From Palleronia sediminis (GTDB taxonomy: Bacteria > Pseudomonadota > Alphaproteobacteria > Rhodobacterales > Rhodobacteraceae), in the NCBI RefSeq assembly GCF_004358695.1, contig NZ_SNAA01000013.1:1-64000 (forward strand): 64,000 nucleotides of DNA, read 5' to 3'. Made by a program: the position numbers and the translations under genes. This document shows, one piece after another, positions 8,031 to 16,281 of this stretch. Every line of letters starts with the position of its first letter. Positions within the stretch are counted from its first letter, which is position 1. The notes under the pieces were generated by a model. It saw only the letters and a program-made list of their open reading frames with translations. It was not told the DNA's origin and ran no database searches.

Positions 8031-9278
8031 ATGGAGGACAGACCCGCCGCCATGGCGTGCGGCGATACCGGCCCGGCGATCCTGCTGGTCGACGACAGCG
8101 CGGCGCAGCGCAAGCTGTTGCGCGCGGCCGTCGCGCGGCTGGGTCGCGATATCCGCGAGGCCGACAGCGCCGAGGCGGCGCTTGCGCTGTGCCGCAACCG
8201 CGCGCCCGATATCGTCATCAGCGACTGGATGATGCCCGGCGCGAGCGGGCTCGACCTTTGCGACGCGATCCGGGCCGAGTTCGGGGCGGGCTACGTCTAT
8301 TTCATCGTGCTGACCTCCAAGGTCGAGACGCAGGACGCGGCCGAGGCGCTCAATCGCGGGGCCGACGATTTCCTGTCCAAGCCGGTCTCGTTCGACGAGC
8401 TGCGTGCGCGGCTCGGCGCGGGCATAAGGCTGCTGGGGGTGGAGCGCGAGCTTGCCGCCAAGAACCGCCTCGTCAACGAAACGCTGGCCTCGATGCGCGC
8501 GCTGCACGCCGCGCTCGACCGCGACCTGTGCGAGGCGCGGCGCCTTCAGATGTCGCTGATCCCGCAGGGGCCACGGTTCTGCGGGGGGCTGCGCGCCGAT
8601 TTCATGCTGCAATCGGCCGGCCATGTCGGCGGCGATCTCGTGGGGGCGCTGGCGCTGGGCGATGCCGAGATCTGTGTCTATGGCATCGACGTCTCGGGCC
8701 ACGGGATCGCCTCGGCGCTGGTCACGGCGCGGCTCGCCACGTGGTTCGGCGGCGCGCAATCGGATCGCACCGTCGCCGTCTGCCGACTGGGCGACGACCC
8801 CCGCCTGCGCGCGCCCGATGCCGTCGCGGCCGACCTGAACGCGCTGATCCTGACCGAGATCGCGAGCGACCATTACGCGACGCTTGCGCTGGCTCGGATC
8901 GACGCCGCGACGGGGCGGGGGGCGATCTGTCTGGCCGGGCATCCGCGCCCTTTCGTGCTGCGCAGGAACGGCGGGATCGAGCCGGTAGGCGATGGCGGTC
9001 TGCCGGTGGGGCTGCTCGAGGGCGCCGGTTACGAGGCGGTGCCGCTGACGCTCGGCCCCGGCGACCGTCTCTTGATCCATTCGGACGGGTTCACCGAGTT
9101 GATGGGCCAGGACGGGGCCATGCTGGGCGAGGACGGGTTCGCCGCGATCCTCGAGCGGCACCGCCATGCCGACGGGCCGAGCCTGCTCGAGGCCCTGAAA
9201 TGGGAGGTGAGCGCCCGGATCGACGATGCCGAGATGCCCGACGACATCTCGGCCGTTCTGCTCACCCGCGACGGCTGA
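8031..9278 (+). CDS. Response regulator with a C-terminal PP2C (SpoIIE-type) phosphatase
   Basis: A 415-residue two-domain protein. Residues 15-135 are a receiver with acidic pocket Asp21-Asp22, phosphorylation site Asp65 (VISDWMMPG) and the LSKPVSF lysine. A helical linker (about 140-185, ending in ARRLQMSLIP) precedes a PP2C/SpoIIE serine phosphatase with GGDLVG, YGIDVSGHGIASALV, GRPF-like and HSDGFTE metal-site motifs. Such RsbU/SpoIIE-like regulators dephosphorylate anti-sigma-factor antagonists in partner-switching pathways. No antagonist or anti-sigma gene adjoins it, only the divergent Hpt gene. Its last 17 bp overlap the convergent Nudix gene. Confidence 0.9.
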   Translation: MEDRPAAMACGDTGPAILLVDDSAAQRKLLRAAVARLGRDIREADSAEAALALCRNRAPDIVISDWMMPGASGLDLCDAIRAEFGAGYVYFIVLTSKVETQDAAEALNRGADDFLSKPVSFDELRARLGAGIRLLGVERELAAKNRLVNETLASMRALHAALDRDLCEARRLQMSLIPQGPRFCGGLRADFMLQSAGHVGGDLVGALALGDAEICVYGIDVSGHGIASALVTARLATWFGGAQSDRTVAVCRLGDDPRLRAPDAVAADLNALILTEIASDHYATLALARIDAATGRGAICLAGHPRPFVLRRNGGIEPVGDGGLPVGLLEGAGYEAVPLTLGPGDRLLIHSDGFTELMGQDGAMLGEDGFAAILERHRHADGPSLLEALKWEVSARIDDAEMPDDISAVLLTRDG

Positions 9279-9717
9279 GCTGCTGCGCGACGCGCGCCAC
9301 CATCGCCGCGTCGCCTTCGTTGCCCAGCCGCGGCGCGGCCTCGGCCAGCGGCAGCCACACGGCCTCGTGCGCGGGCTCGGTCGGCGGGCCGAGCCGCCGG
9401 ACCGGGTGGGCAAGGTAGACATGGCAGATCTTTTCGGCCCAGCGGTCGTAATCGGGCATGAAGACGAACCGCCGAAAGGCCCCGAGGCGGCGGCGCGGCG
9501 CGATCCGCCAGCCGGTCTCTTCGTACACTTCGCGGTGAAGCGCGGTCAAAACCCCTTCGCCCGCGTCGATCCCCCCGCCGGGAAGCTGCAGCTCGGGCGC
9601 CGGGCTGCGCGTGAAGGTCAGCAGGATGGAGCCGCCACGCACCACCACGCCATAGGCGCCGGGGCGCGCCGGATAGCGGATATCGCGCAGCGGAGGGGGG
9701 CCGTAACGACGGATCAC
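9262..9717 (-). CDS. Nudix hydrolase
   Basis: A 151-residue Nudix protein. The catalytic box runs from GGGIDAGEG to REVYEETGW at about residues 48-70, matching the GX5EX7REUXEEXGU pattern. Nudix enzymes hydrolyse nucleoside diphosphates linked to another group; nothing here fixes the substrate. The tail overlaps the receiver-phosphatase gene by 17 bp on the opposite strand. It is divergent from hslO, and a CCTATATA stretch (complement of 9758-9765) lies where a minus-strand -10 element would be, although I see no good -35 element. Confidence 0.88.
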   Translation of the reverse strand: MIRRYGPPPLRDIRYPARPGAYGVVVRGGSILLTFTRSPAPELQLPGGGIDAGEGVLTALHREVYEETGWRIAPRRRLGAFRRFVFMPDYDRWAEKICHVYLAHPVRRLGPPTEPAHEAVWLPLAEAAPRLGNEGDAAMVARVAQQLSRRG

Positions 9718-9757
9718 GGGCGGCCGAGGCGGGGGTTCAAGGCAGGACTTCTCCGAC

Positions 9758-9804
9758 TATATAGGACGCTCATGTCAATCTCCGACACCCAAGGTAGCCC
9801 ATGA
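9758..9804 (+). promoter_or_regulatory. TATATAGGAC element and 10-codon leader frame before hslO
   Basis: TATATAGGAC (9758-9767) is followed after 4 nt by an ATG that opens a 10-codon frame (9772-9804, MSISDTQGSP). Its stop overlaps the hslO start as ATGA. The first part resembles a -10 hexamer running into a ribosome site. The same TATATAGGAC-N4-ATG arrangement precedes the prolyl iminopeptidase gene at 23966. The leader frame could couple translation into hslO, but there is no independent evidence that it is expressed. Confidence 0.35.
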
Positions 9805-10814
9805 CCCTAGGTCCGACCATCGCCTGGGACGATACCGTCCTGCCGTTTCAGCTCGACCGATCCGATATCCGCGGCCGCGTCGCGCGACTCGACGGGGTGC
9901 TGCGCGCGGTTCTGTCCCAGCACGACTACCCCGCCGAGATCGAGGCGCTGGTCGCCGAGACGGTTCTTTTGACCGCGCTGATCGGGCAGACCATCAAGCT
10001 CCGCTGGAAGCTGTCGCTGCAGGTGCGCGGCGACGGCCCGGTGCGGCTGATCGCGACCGATTATTTCGCACCCGGCAAGGATGGCAGCCCGGCACAGATC
10101 CGCGCCTATGCCAGCTTTGATGGTGACACGCTGCGCCGGGGCGAGGATGCGTTCGGCCAGATCGGCAAGGGATATTTCGCGCTCTTGCTCGATCAGGGCG
10201 ACGGGATGACGCCCTATTCGGGGATCACGCCGCTGGCGGGCGGATCGCTCGCTTCTTGTGCCGAGACCTATTTCGCCCAGTCCGAACAGTTGCCGACCCG
10301 GTTCGCCCTGACCTTCGGGCAGTCGCACGAGCCGGGCGCCGAGCCGGGCTGGCGGGGCGGCGGCGTGATGCTGCAGCACATGCCCAAGGCATCGCCGCTG
10401 CGGGCGGATGCGGGCGCATCGGGGGCCGAGGGGCTGCTCGAGGCCGACGACATGCTGTCGGGCGACGAGGCCGAGGACTGGGCCCGCGCGAATCTGCTGC
10501 TCGATACGGTCGAGGAAACCGAGCTTGCCGGCCCCCATGTCCAACCCACCGACCTGCTGGTGCGTCTGTTCCACGAGGAACGGCCCCGCGTCTTCGACGC
10601 CCAGCCGGTCAGTTTCGGCTGCACCTGCTCGGCCGACCGGGTGCGCACCTCGCTGTCGATCTATTCGCAAAAGGACATCGCCCACATGACGACCGAGGAC
10701 GGCAAGGTGACGGCCGATTGCCAGTTCTGCGGCGCGCATTACGAGTTCGATCCCCGCACCCTGGGGTTCGAGGCCGAAGCCGAGGCCGGGGCCGCGTCGG
10801 GCAATGACGGCTGA
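9801..10814 (+). CDS. hslO: Hsp33 redox-regulated molecular chaperone
   Basis: A 337-residue Hsp33, a cytoplasmic holdase activated by oxidation and unfolding. The four zinc cysteines are in place: Cys274 and Cys276 (CTC) and Cys307 and Cys310 (CQFC). Under oxidants they form disulfides, release zinc and switch the chaperone on. The N-terminal part with LRWKLSLQVRGDG is typical. The protein is longer than E. coli Hsp33 (292 residues), as usual in alphaproteobacteria. The ATG at 9801 follows an AAGG. It is the first of three overlapping genes (Nudix at 10804, cca at 11391). Confidence 0.95.
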   Translation: MTLGPTIAWDDTVLPFQLDRSDIRGRVARLDGVLRAVLSQHDYPAEIEALVAETVLLTALIGQTIKLRWKLSLQVRGDGPVRLIATDYFAPGKDGSPAQIRAYASFDGDTLRRGEDAFGQIGKGYFALLLDQGDGMTPYSGITPLAGGSLASCAETYFAQSEQLPTRFALTFGQSHEPGAEPGWRGGGVMLQHMPKASPLRADAGASGAEGLLEADDMLSGDEAEDWARANLLLDTVEETELAGPHVQPTDLLVRLFHEERPRVFDAQPVSFGCTCSADRVRTSLSIYSQKDIAHMTTEDGKVTADCQFCGAHYEFDPRTLGFEAEAEAGAASGNDG

Positions 10815-11394
10815 CCTGCGCGACAGGCTGCTCGGGGCCATCGCGGCGCCGGGTACGGGGACGTCGGATTCCGATCTGAACGACGATAGGCGTCCGGCGG
10901 GCGGGGTGCTGCGACAGGCCGGTGTGCTCGCCGCCTTCGACGCCGAAACCGGCGCGCTCTGGCTGACCAAGCGGGCGTCGCACCTGTCGCAGCATCCCGG
11001 CCAGATCGCCTTTCCGGGCGGGCGGATGGATGCGGGCGATGCCGACATCACCGCCACGGCGCTGCGCGAGGCACACGAAGAGATCGCGCTGCCGCCCGAC
11101 GCGCTCGAGGTGCTGGGCACGCTGCCCGCGCATGTGACCGTGACGGGATACGTGATGACGCCGGTCATCGCGCTCGTCACGGCGCCGTTCCGCCCGGTGC
11201 CCGAACCGGGCGAGGTGGCCGAGGTGTTCCGCGTGCCTTTTGCGCGCGTCGCCGATCCGGCGGGCTTCGACATACAGGCGCGGCAGTGGCGTGGGGTCGA
11301 GCGGCGGTATTACACCGTTCCGGTCGGGCCCCACTATGTCTGGGGCGCCACCGCCCGCGTCCTGCGGGGCCTGGCCGAACGGTTGGCGCGATGA
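10804..11394 (+). CDS. CoA pyrophosphatase-type Nudix hydrolase (NudL-like)
   Basis: A 196-residue Nudix protein of the NUDT7/NudL coenzyme A pyrophosphatase group. The family block HPGQIAFPGGRMD directly precedes the Nudix helix TALREAHEEIAL. The usual glycine after EEI is alanine here. Members split CoA or related pyrophosphates into phosphopantetheine and 3',5'-ADP. The start overlaps hslO by 11 bp and the stop overlaps the cca start as ATGA, so the three are co-translated. The substrate assignment rests on the family signature only. Confidence 0.88.
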   Translation: MTADLRDRLLGAIAAPGTGTSDSDLNDDRRPAGGVLRQAGVLAAFDAETGALWLTKRASHLSQHPGQIAFPGGRMDAGDADITATALREAHEEIALPPDALEVLGTLPAHVTVTGYVMTPVIALVTAPFRPVPEPGEVAEVFRVPFARVADPAGFDIQARQWRGVERRYYTVPVGPHYVWGATARVLRGLAERLAR

Positions 11395-12542
11395 GGGTGG
11401 GCGGTGCGTGGCTCGACGCGCCCGGCCCGCGGGCGCTGCTGGCCGCGCTGCGCGCCGAGGGCTATCGCGGGCTCTATGTCGGGGGATGCGTGCGCGACGC
11501 CGCGCTGGGTCGACCCGTCGCCGATATCGACGCCTCGACCGACGCGCTGCCGCCCGAGGTGATGCGCATCGCCGCCGCCGCCGGGTTCCGCACCGTGCCA
11601 ACGGGGATCGACCACGGCACCGTCACCGTTCTGGCCGGCGATACCCCGGTCGAGGTCACGACCTTTCGTCGCGACGTCGAAACCGACGGGCGGCGGGCCG
11701 TCGTGGCCTTTTCGACCCGGATCGAGGACGACGCGATGCGACGCGACCTCACGATGAACGCGCTCTACGCCGAGGCCGACGGCACCGTGGTCGATCCGCT
11801 GGGCGGGTGGGACGATCTCGTTGCGCGGCGGGTGCGGTTCGTCGGCGACCCGCATGAGCGGATCGTCGAGGATTACCTGCGCATCCTACGCTTTTTCCGG
11901 TTTCACGCCTGGTTCGGCGCGCCCGGCGGGGGGATCGACCCCGAGGGGCTGGCGGCGTCGGCCGAGCTGGCCGAGGGGCTCGAGCGGATCGCGCGCGAGC
12001 GTATCGGTGCCGAGATGCTCAAGCTGCTGTCCGCGCCCGATCCGGCGCCGGCGGTTGCAACCATGGGCCAGGCGGGCATCCTGATGCGCTGTCTGCCCGG
12101 TGCCGGCTGGACCGCGCTTGCGCCGCTCGTGCATCTCGAGGGCGAGGCCGGGGTCGCGCCCGATGCGCTGCGCCGTCTTGCCGCGATCGGCGGGCAGAAC
12201 GTCAGATCCGCCCTGCGCCTGTCGCGGGCCGATGCGCGTCGGTTGAATGTCTTGCGCGCCGGGGTCGAAGGCAGCGCCGGCCCGGCCGAGATCGCCTGGC
12301 GCCACTGCGCCGGCACGGCGTGGGACGTCGCCCTGCTGCGCGCGGCGGTCATGGGCCAGCCGCTCGACGCGGATCTGGGCGCGCGGATCGCGCGGGGGGC
12401 GGCGGCGGAGTTTCCGATCGGCGGGGGCGATCTGGCCGCATATCAGGGTGCCGACGTGGGCAAGCGCCTGCGCGCGCTCCAGTCCGAATGGATCGCGTCG
12501 GATTTCACGCTCGACCGCAAAGCGCTGCTCGCGCGGGCCTGA
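11391..12542 (+). CDS. cca: CCA tRNA nucleotidyltransferase / poly(A) polymerase family
   Basis: A 383-residue class II nucleotidyltransferase. The head domain has GGCVRDAALGRPVADIDAST, in which the two Asp of the D-I-D pair hold catalytic metal. RRDLTMNAL and the DYLRILRFFRFHAWFG neck motif follow. Such enzymes add or repair the CCA 3' end of tRNAs. Bacterial poly(A) polymerase I shares these motifs, but the size and alphaproteobacterial context favour the CCA-adding enzyme. It is last in the hslO-Nudix-cca run, with an ATGA overlap upstream and a 65-bp gap before the exporter genes. Confidence 0.9.
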   Translation: MRVGGAWLDAPGPRALLAALRAEGYRGLYVGGCVRDAALGRPVADIDASTDALPPEVMRIAAAAGFRTVPTGIDHGTVTVLAGDTPVEVTTFRRDVETDGRRAVVAFSTRIEDDAMRRDLTMNALYAEADGTVVDPLGGWDDLVARRVRFVGDPHERIVEDYLRILRFFRFHAWFGAPGGGIDPEGLAASAELAEGLERIARERIGAEMLKLLSAPDPAPAVATMGQAGILMRCLPGAGWTALAPLVHLEGEAGVAPDALRRLAAIGGQNVRSALRLSRADARRLNVLRAGVEGSAGPAEIAWRHCAGTAWDVALLRAAVMGQPLDADLGARIARGAAAEFPIGGGDLAAYQGADVGKRLRALQSEWIASDFTLDRKALLARA

Positions 12543-12607
12543 TCGGGGCGGTCGGTTCCATTCCCGGCGCAAACGACTAGATCAGGGGTTCAGCCGGAAG
12601 GGCCCCG

Positions 12608-14449
12608 ATGTTTCGCTTCTTTGAACGCCTGGTAGATCCTTATACGCCGTATGAGGCCGATGACGCACCGCCCCGGCGGCTGTGGCCCTTTCTGATGAGC
12701 TATACCGTTCCGTTCCGGCGCCTCTTTGCCTGGGCGGCCCTGTCCTCGGTCGCCGTCGCGGTGATCGAACTGGCGTTGATCGCCTATACCGGCCGCGTGG
12801 TCGATCTGCTGACCGAGGCGGGGCGCGCCGCGCTCTGGTCGCGCCACGGGCTTGAACTGTTCCTCGCCGCCGCGGCCATTCTGCTGCTGCGCCCGGCGGT
12901 GCAGGCGGTGAACGTGATGCTGCTCAACAACGCGCTGTTGCCCAACCTCGGGACGATATTCCGCTGGCGGGCGCATTCGCATGTCCTGCGCCAGTCCGTC
13001 GGCTGGTTCGAGAACGATTTCGCCGGGCGCATCGCCAACCGCATCATGCAGACCCCGCCCGCCGCGGGCGAGGCGGCGTTCCAGGTCTTCGACGCGATCA
13101 CCTATTCGGTGGCCTATATCGCGGGCGCGCTGATCCTGCTGGGGCAGGCCGACCCGCGGCTCGCGATTCCCATGGCGCTCTGGCTGGTGCTGTATGGCGG
13201 GCTCGTGCGCTGGGTCGTGCGCGTGATCGGCCCGGCCTCCAAGGCGTCTTCGGATGCCCGGTCCGAAGTCACCGGCCGCGTGGTGGACAGCTATTCCAAC
13301 ATCCAGTCGGTCAAGCTGTTCGCCCATCACGACCGCGAACTCGCCTTCGGGCGCGAGGCGATCGAGAATGCACGCCAGACCTTCATCCGCGAGATGCGGC
13401 TTTATTCCATCATGGATATCAGCCTGACCTTCCTCAACGGGCTGCTCGTCGTGGGGGTGGTCGGCTGGGCCATCGCGCTGTGGCAGGCCGGCTCGGCCAG
13501 CGTCGGGGTCGTCGCGGCGGCCACGGCGCTCGTGCTGCGGCTGAACTCCATGACCGGTTGGATCATGTGGGCGTTGAGCAACTTCTTCCAGAACCTCGGT
13601 GTCGTGTCCGAGGGGATGGAGACCATCGCCCAGCCGCTGACCCTGACCGACCGGCCGGGTGCGGGGCCGCTGCGGCTCGACCGGGGGGCCATCGCGTTCC
13701 GCGAGGTGAGCCACCATTACGGCAAGGGGCAGGGCGGGCTTGACCGGCTGAGCCTCGAGATCGCGCCGGGCGAAAAGATCGGGCTCGTCGGTCCCTCGGG
13801 GGCGGGCAAGACATCTCTGATCAAGCTGCTCCTGCGGTTCCACGACCCTGAGTCCGGCCGGGTCGAGATCGACGGGCAGGATATCGGGCAGGTCACGCAA
13901 AGCTCGCTCAGGCGGCATATCGGCATGGTCAGCCAGGATGCGTCGCTGCTGCACCGCTCGGTGCGCGACAACATCCTTTATGGCCGGCCCGAGGCAAGCG
14001 AGGCCCGCATGATCGAGGCCGCCCGCCGCGCCGAGGCGCATGATTTCATCCTCACGCTTCAGGACGCGGAGGGGCGCACCGGCTATGACGCGCAGGTGGG
14101 CGAGCGGGGCGTCAAGCTTTCGGGCGGTCAGCGGCAGCGGATCGCGCTCGCTCGCGTCATCCTCAAGGACGCGCCGATCCTCGTTCTGGACGAGGCGACA
14201 AGCGCGCTCGACAGCGAGGTGGAGGCCAGCATCCAGGCTACGCTTTACGGGGTGATGCGCGGCAAGACGGTGCTGGCGGTCGCGCACCGCCTGTCCACCA
14301 TCGCGCAGATGGACCGGATCGTCGTCATGGAGGACGGCCGGATCGTCGAGGACGGGACGCATGACGCGCTGCTGGCGCGGGGCGGGCTTTATGCCCGGCT
14401 GTGGTCGCGCCAGTCGGGCGGTTTCCTTGACGCGAGGCAAGCATCGTGA
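12608..14449 (+). CDS. ABC exporter half-transporter A (permease-ATPase fusion)
   Basis: A 613-residue type IV ABC exporter subunit: a six-helix membrane domain (about residues 30-340) followed by an ATPase with Walker A GPSGAGKT, signature LSGGQRQRIALAR and Walker B ILVLDEATSALD, and the H-loop AHRLSTIA. It overlaps the next, similar gene as GTGA, so the two probably form a heterodimer in the inner membrane. Both lie in the large group of multidrug or lipid exporters (MsbA/LmrA-like), and the cargo cannot be read from sequence. About 40 percent of the positions around the ATPase motifs are identical to its partner by eye. Confidence 0.9.
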   Translation: MFRFFERLVDPYTPYEADDAPPRRLWPFLMSYTVPFRRLFAWAALSSVAVAVIELALIAYTGRVVDLLTEAGRAALWSRHGLELFLAAAAILLLRPAVQAVNVMLLNNALLPNLGTIFRWRAHSHVLRQSVGWFENDFAGRIANRIMQTPPAAGEAAFQVFDAITYSVAYIAGALILLGQADPRLAIPMALWLVLYGGLVRWVVRVIGPASKASSDARSEVTGRVVDSYSNIQSVKLFAHHDRELAFGREAIENARQTFIREMRLYSIMDISLTFLNGLLVVGVVGWAIALWQAGSASVGVVAAATALVLRLNSMTGWIMWALSNFFQNLGVVSEGMETIAQPLTLTDRPGAGPLRLDRGAIAFREVSHHYGKGQGGLDRLSLEIAPGEKIGLVGPSGAGKTSLIKLLLRFHDPESGRVEIDGQDIGQVTQSSLRRHIGMVSQDASLLHRSVRDNILYGRPEASEARMIEAARRAEAHDFILTLQDAEGRTGYDAQVGERGVKLSGGQRQRIALARVILKDAPILVLDEATSALDSEVEASIQATLYGVMRGKTVLAVAHRLSTIAQMDRIVVMEDGRIVEDGTHDALLARGGLYARLWSRQSGGFLDARQAS

Positions 14450-16281
14450 TCCGCCGCCTCGCCAACACGATCGACGCCTTCCGCCCCGCCGAAGGCCCCC
14501 CGCCGCAGACGCTGGCGCGTTTCCTGGGCTGGGCACTGCGCGGCGGCTGGCCGTGGATGATCCTCGCGGGGCTCCTGTCGGCCGCGGCGGGAACGGCCGA
14601 GGTCGTGACCGCGCTCTTGCTGGGCAAGGTGGTCGACAGCGCGGTGGACGGGGCGCTCGCCACCTATTTCGTGCAGAACACGGGGCTCTTGATCGGGACG
14701 GCGGCGTTCTTTCTCGTGCTGCGCCCGATCCTGTTCGGGCTGTCCTCGGCCTCGAACTCGATCGTCGTCGCGCCGAACATCTATCCCATGGCGCTGCAAC
14801 GGCTGCATCGCTGGACGCTGGGCCAGTCGGTCACGTTCTTCGACGACGATTTCGCCGGGCGGATCGCGCAGAAACAGATGCAGACCGCCCGCGCCATCAC
14901 CGATGTCGCGTCCGAGGTCATCAACGTGGTCTGTTTCGCGCTGGCGAGCCTGATCGGCTCGGCGCTGCTGCTGACCACCATCAACGGATGGATGGCGCTG
15001 GGCCTCGGGGTCTGGGTCGCGGGCTATATCGCGCTCATCACCTGGTTCGTGCCGCGCATCCGTGCGCGGTCCAAGGTGCGCGCCTCGACACGCGCGATGG
15101 TGTCGGGGCAGGTCGTGGACACGATCACCAACATCAAGACGGTCAAGCTGTTCGCCCATGCCGATCACGAGGACCGCGCCGCGCTGAACGCGATCACCTC
15201 GTTCCGCGAGGCCATCGTCGATTACGGCGTTCTCTCGGCGGGGTTCCGGTTTTCGCTGATGACGCTGGCGGGCATCCTGCCGGTGGTGCTGGTCGGGGGC
15301 ACGCTGTGGCTGTGGAGCGAGGGCGCCGCCAGCGCCGGCGACATCACCGCCGCGGGCGCCATCGCCATCCGCATCGCGCAGATGACGGGCTGGGTGTCGT
15401 TCACGCTGATGGCGATCTACGCCAATGTCGGCGAGGTCGAGGACGGGATGCGCACCCTGACGCCGCCGCATACGCTGGGCGATTCGCCCGATGCGAAACC
15501 GCTCGAGGCGGCGGGCGGCGTGCGTTTCGAGGGGGTGACGTTCGCCTATGGGCGCGATGTCGGCGGCGTACGCGATATCGACCTGCATATCGGCGAGGGC
15601 GAGAAACTCGGGATCGTCGGCGCCTCGGGCGCGGGCAAGTCGACGCTCGTCGCGCTGCTCTTGCGGCTCTACGATGTCGAAACGGGGCGCATCACCGTCG
15701 CCGGGCGCGATATCCGCGAGATCACGCAGGAAAGCCTGCGCCGCCAGATCGGGATGGTCACGCAGGAAACCGCGATGTTCAACCGCTCGGCCCGTGACAA
15801 CATCCTCTATGGACGCCCCGACGCGACCGAGGCCGAGGTGATCGCCGCCGCCGAGCAGGCCGAGGCGCATGAGTTCATCATGGAGCTCGAGGATTTCCGG
15901 GGGCGCAAGGGCTATGACGCGCATCTGGGCGAGCGTGGCGTCAAGCTTTCGGGCGGGCAGCGGCAGCGGATCGCGCTGGCCCGCGCCTTTCTCAAGGACG
16001 CGCCGATCCTCGTTCTGGACGAGGCGACCAGCGCGCTCGACAGCGAGGTGGAGGCCAGCATCCAGTCCGCGCTCGACCGCGTGATGGAGGGCAAGACCGT
16101 CATGGCCATCGCGCATCGACTCTCGACCATCGCGCGGATGGACCGGATCGTGGTGATCGAGGCGGGCCGCATCGTCGAGCAGGGCACCCATTCCGAGCTT
16201 TTGCGCCAGCGCGGCACCTATGCGCGCTACTGGAAACGCCAGTCGGGCGGGTTCATCGGCTACGAGGACGCGGCCGAATGA
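14446..16281 (+). CDS. ABC exporter half-transporter B (permease-ATPase fusion)
   Basis: A 611-residue partner of the preceding protein, with the same layout: membrane domain to about residue 330, then ATPase with Walker A GASGAGKST, signature LSGGQRQRIALARAF and Walker B ILVLDEATSALD. Both subunits keep a complete set of ATPase motifs, so neither nucleotide site looks degenerate, unlike many heterodimeric exporters. The start is a GTG within the GTGA overlap. Its stop overlaps the RNA methyltransferase start as ATGA, giving a three-gene translationally coupled run. Confidence 0.9.
   Translation: MIRRLANTIDAFRPAEGPPPQTLARFLGWALRGGWPWMILAGLLSAAAGTAEVVTALLLGKVVDSAVDGALATYFVQNTGLLIGTAAFFLVLRPILFGLSSASNSIVVAPNIYPMALQRLHRWTLGQSVTFFDDDFAGRIAQKQMQTARAITDVASEVINVVCFALASLIGSALLLTTINGWMALGLGVWVAGYIALITWFVPRIRARSKVRASTRAMVSGQVVDTITNIKTVKLFAHADHEDRAALNAITSFREAIVDYGVLSAGFRFSLMTLAGILPVVLVGGTLWLWSEGAASAGDITAAGAIAIRIAQMTGWVSFTLMAIYANVGEVEDGMRTLTPPHTLGDSPDAKPLEAAGGVRFEGVTFAYGRDVGGVRDIDLHIGEGEKLGIVGASGAGKSTLVALLLRLYDVETGRITVAGRDIREITQESLRRQIGMVTQETAMFNRSARDNILYGRPDATEAEVIAAAEQAEAHEFIMELEDFRGRKGYDAHLGERGVKLSGGQRQRIALARAFLKDAPILVLDEATSALDSEVEASIQSALDRVMEGKTVMAIAHRLSTIARMDRIVVIEAGRIVEQGTHSELLRQRGTYARYWKRQSGGFIGYEDAAE

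Noticed and set aside
12590-14536. A long antisense frame under the first ABC exporter gene
   Set aside because: Shadow of the ABC gene. The ABC protein has complete Walker and signature motifs; the antisense product has no known motif.
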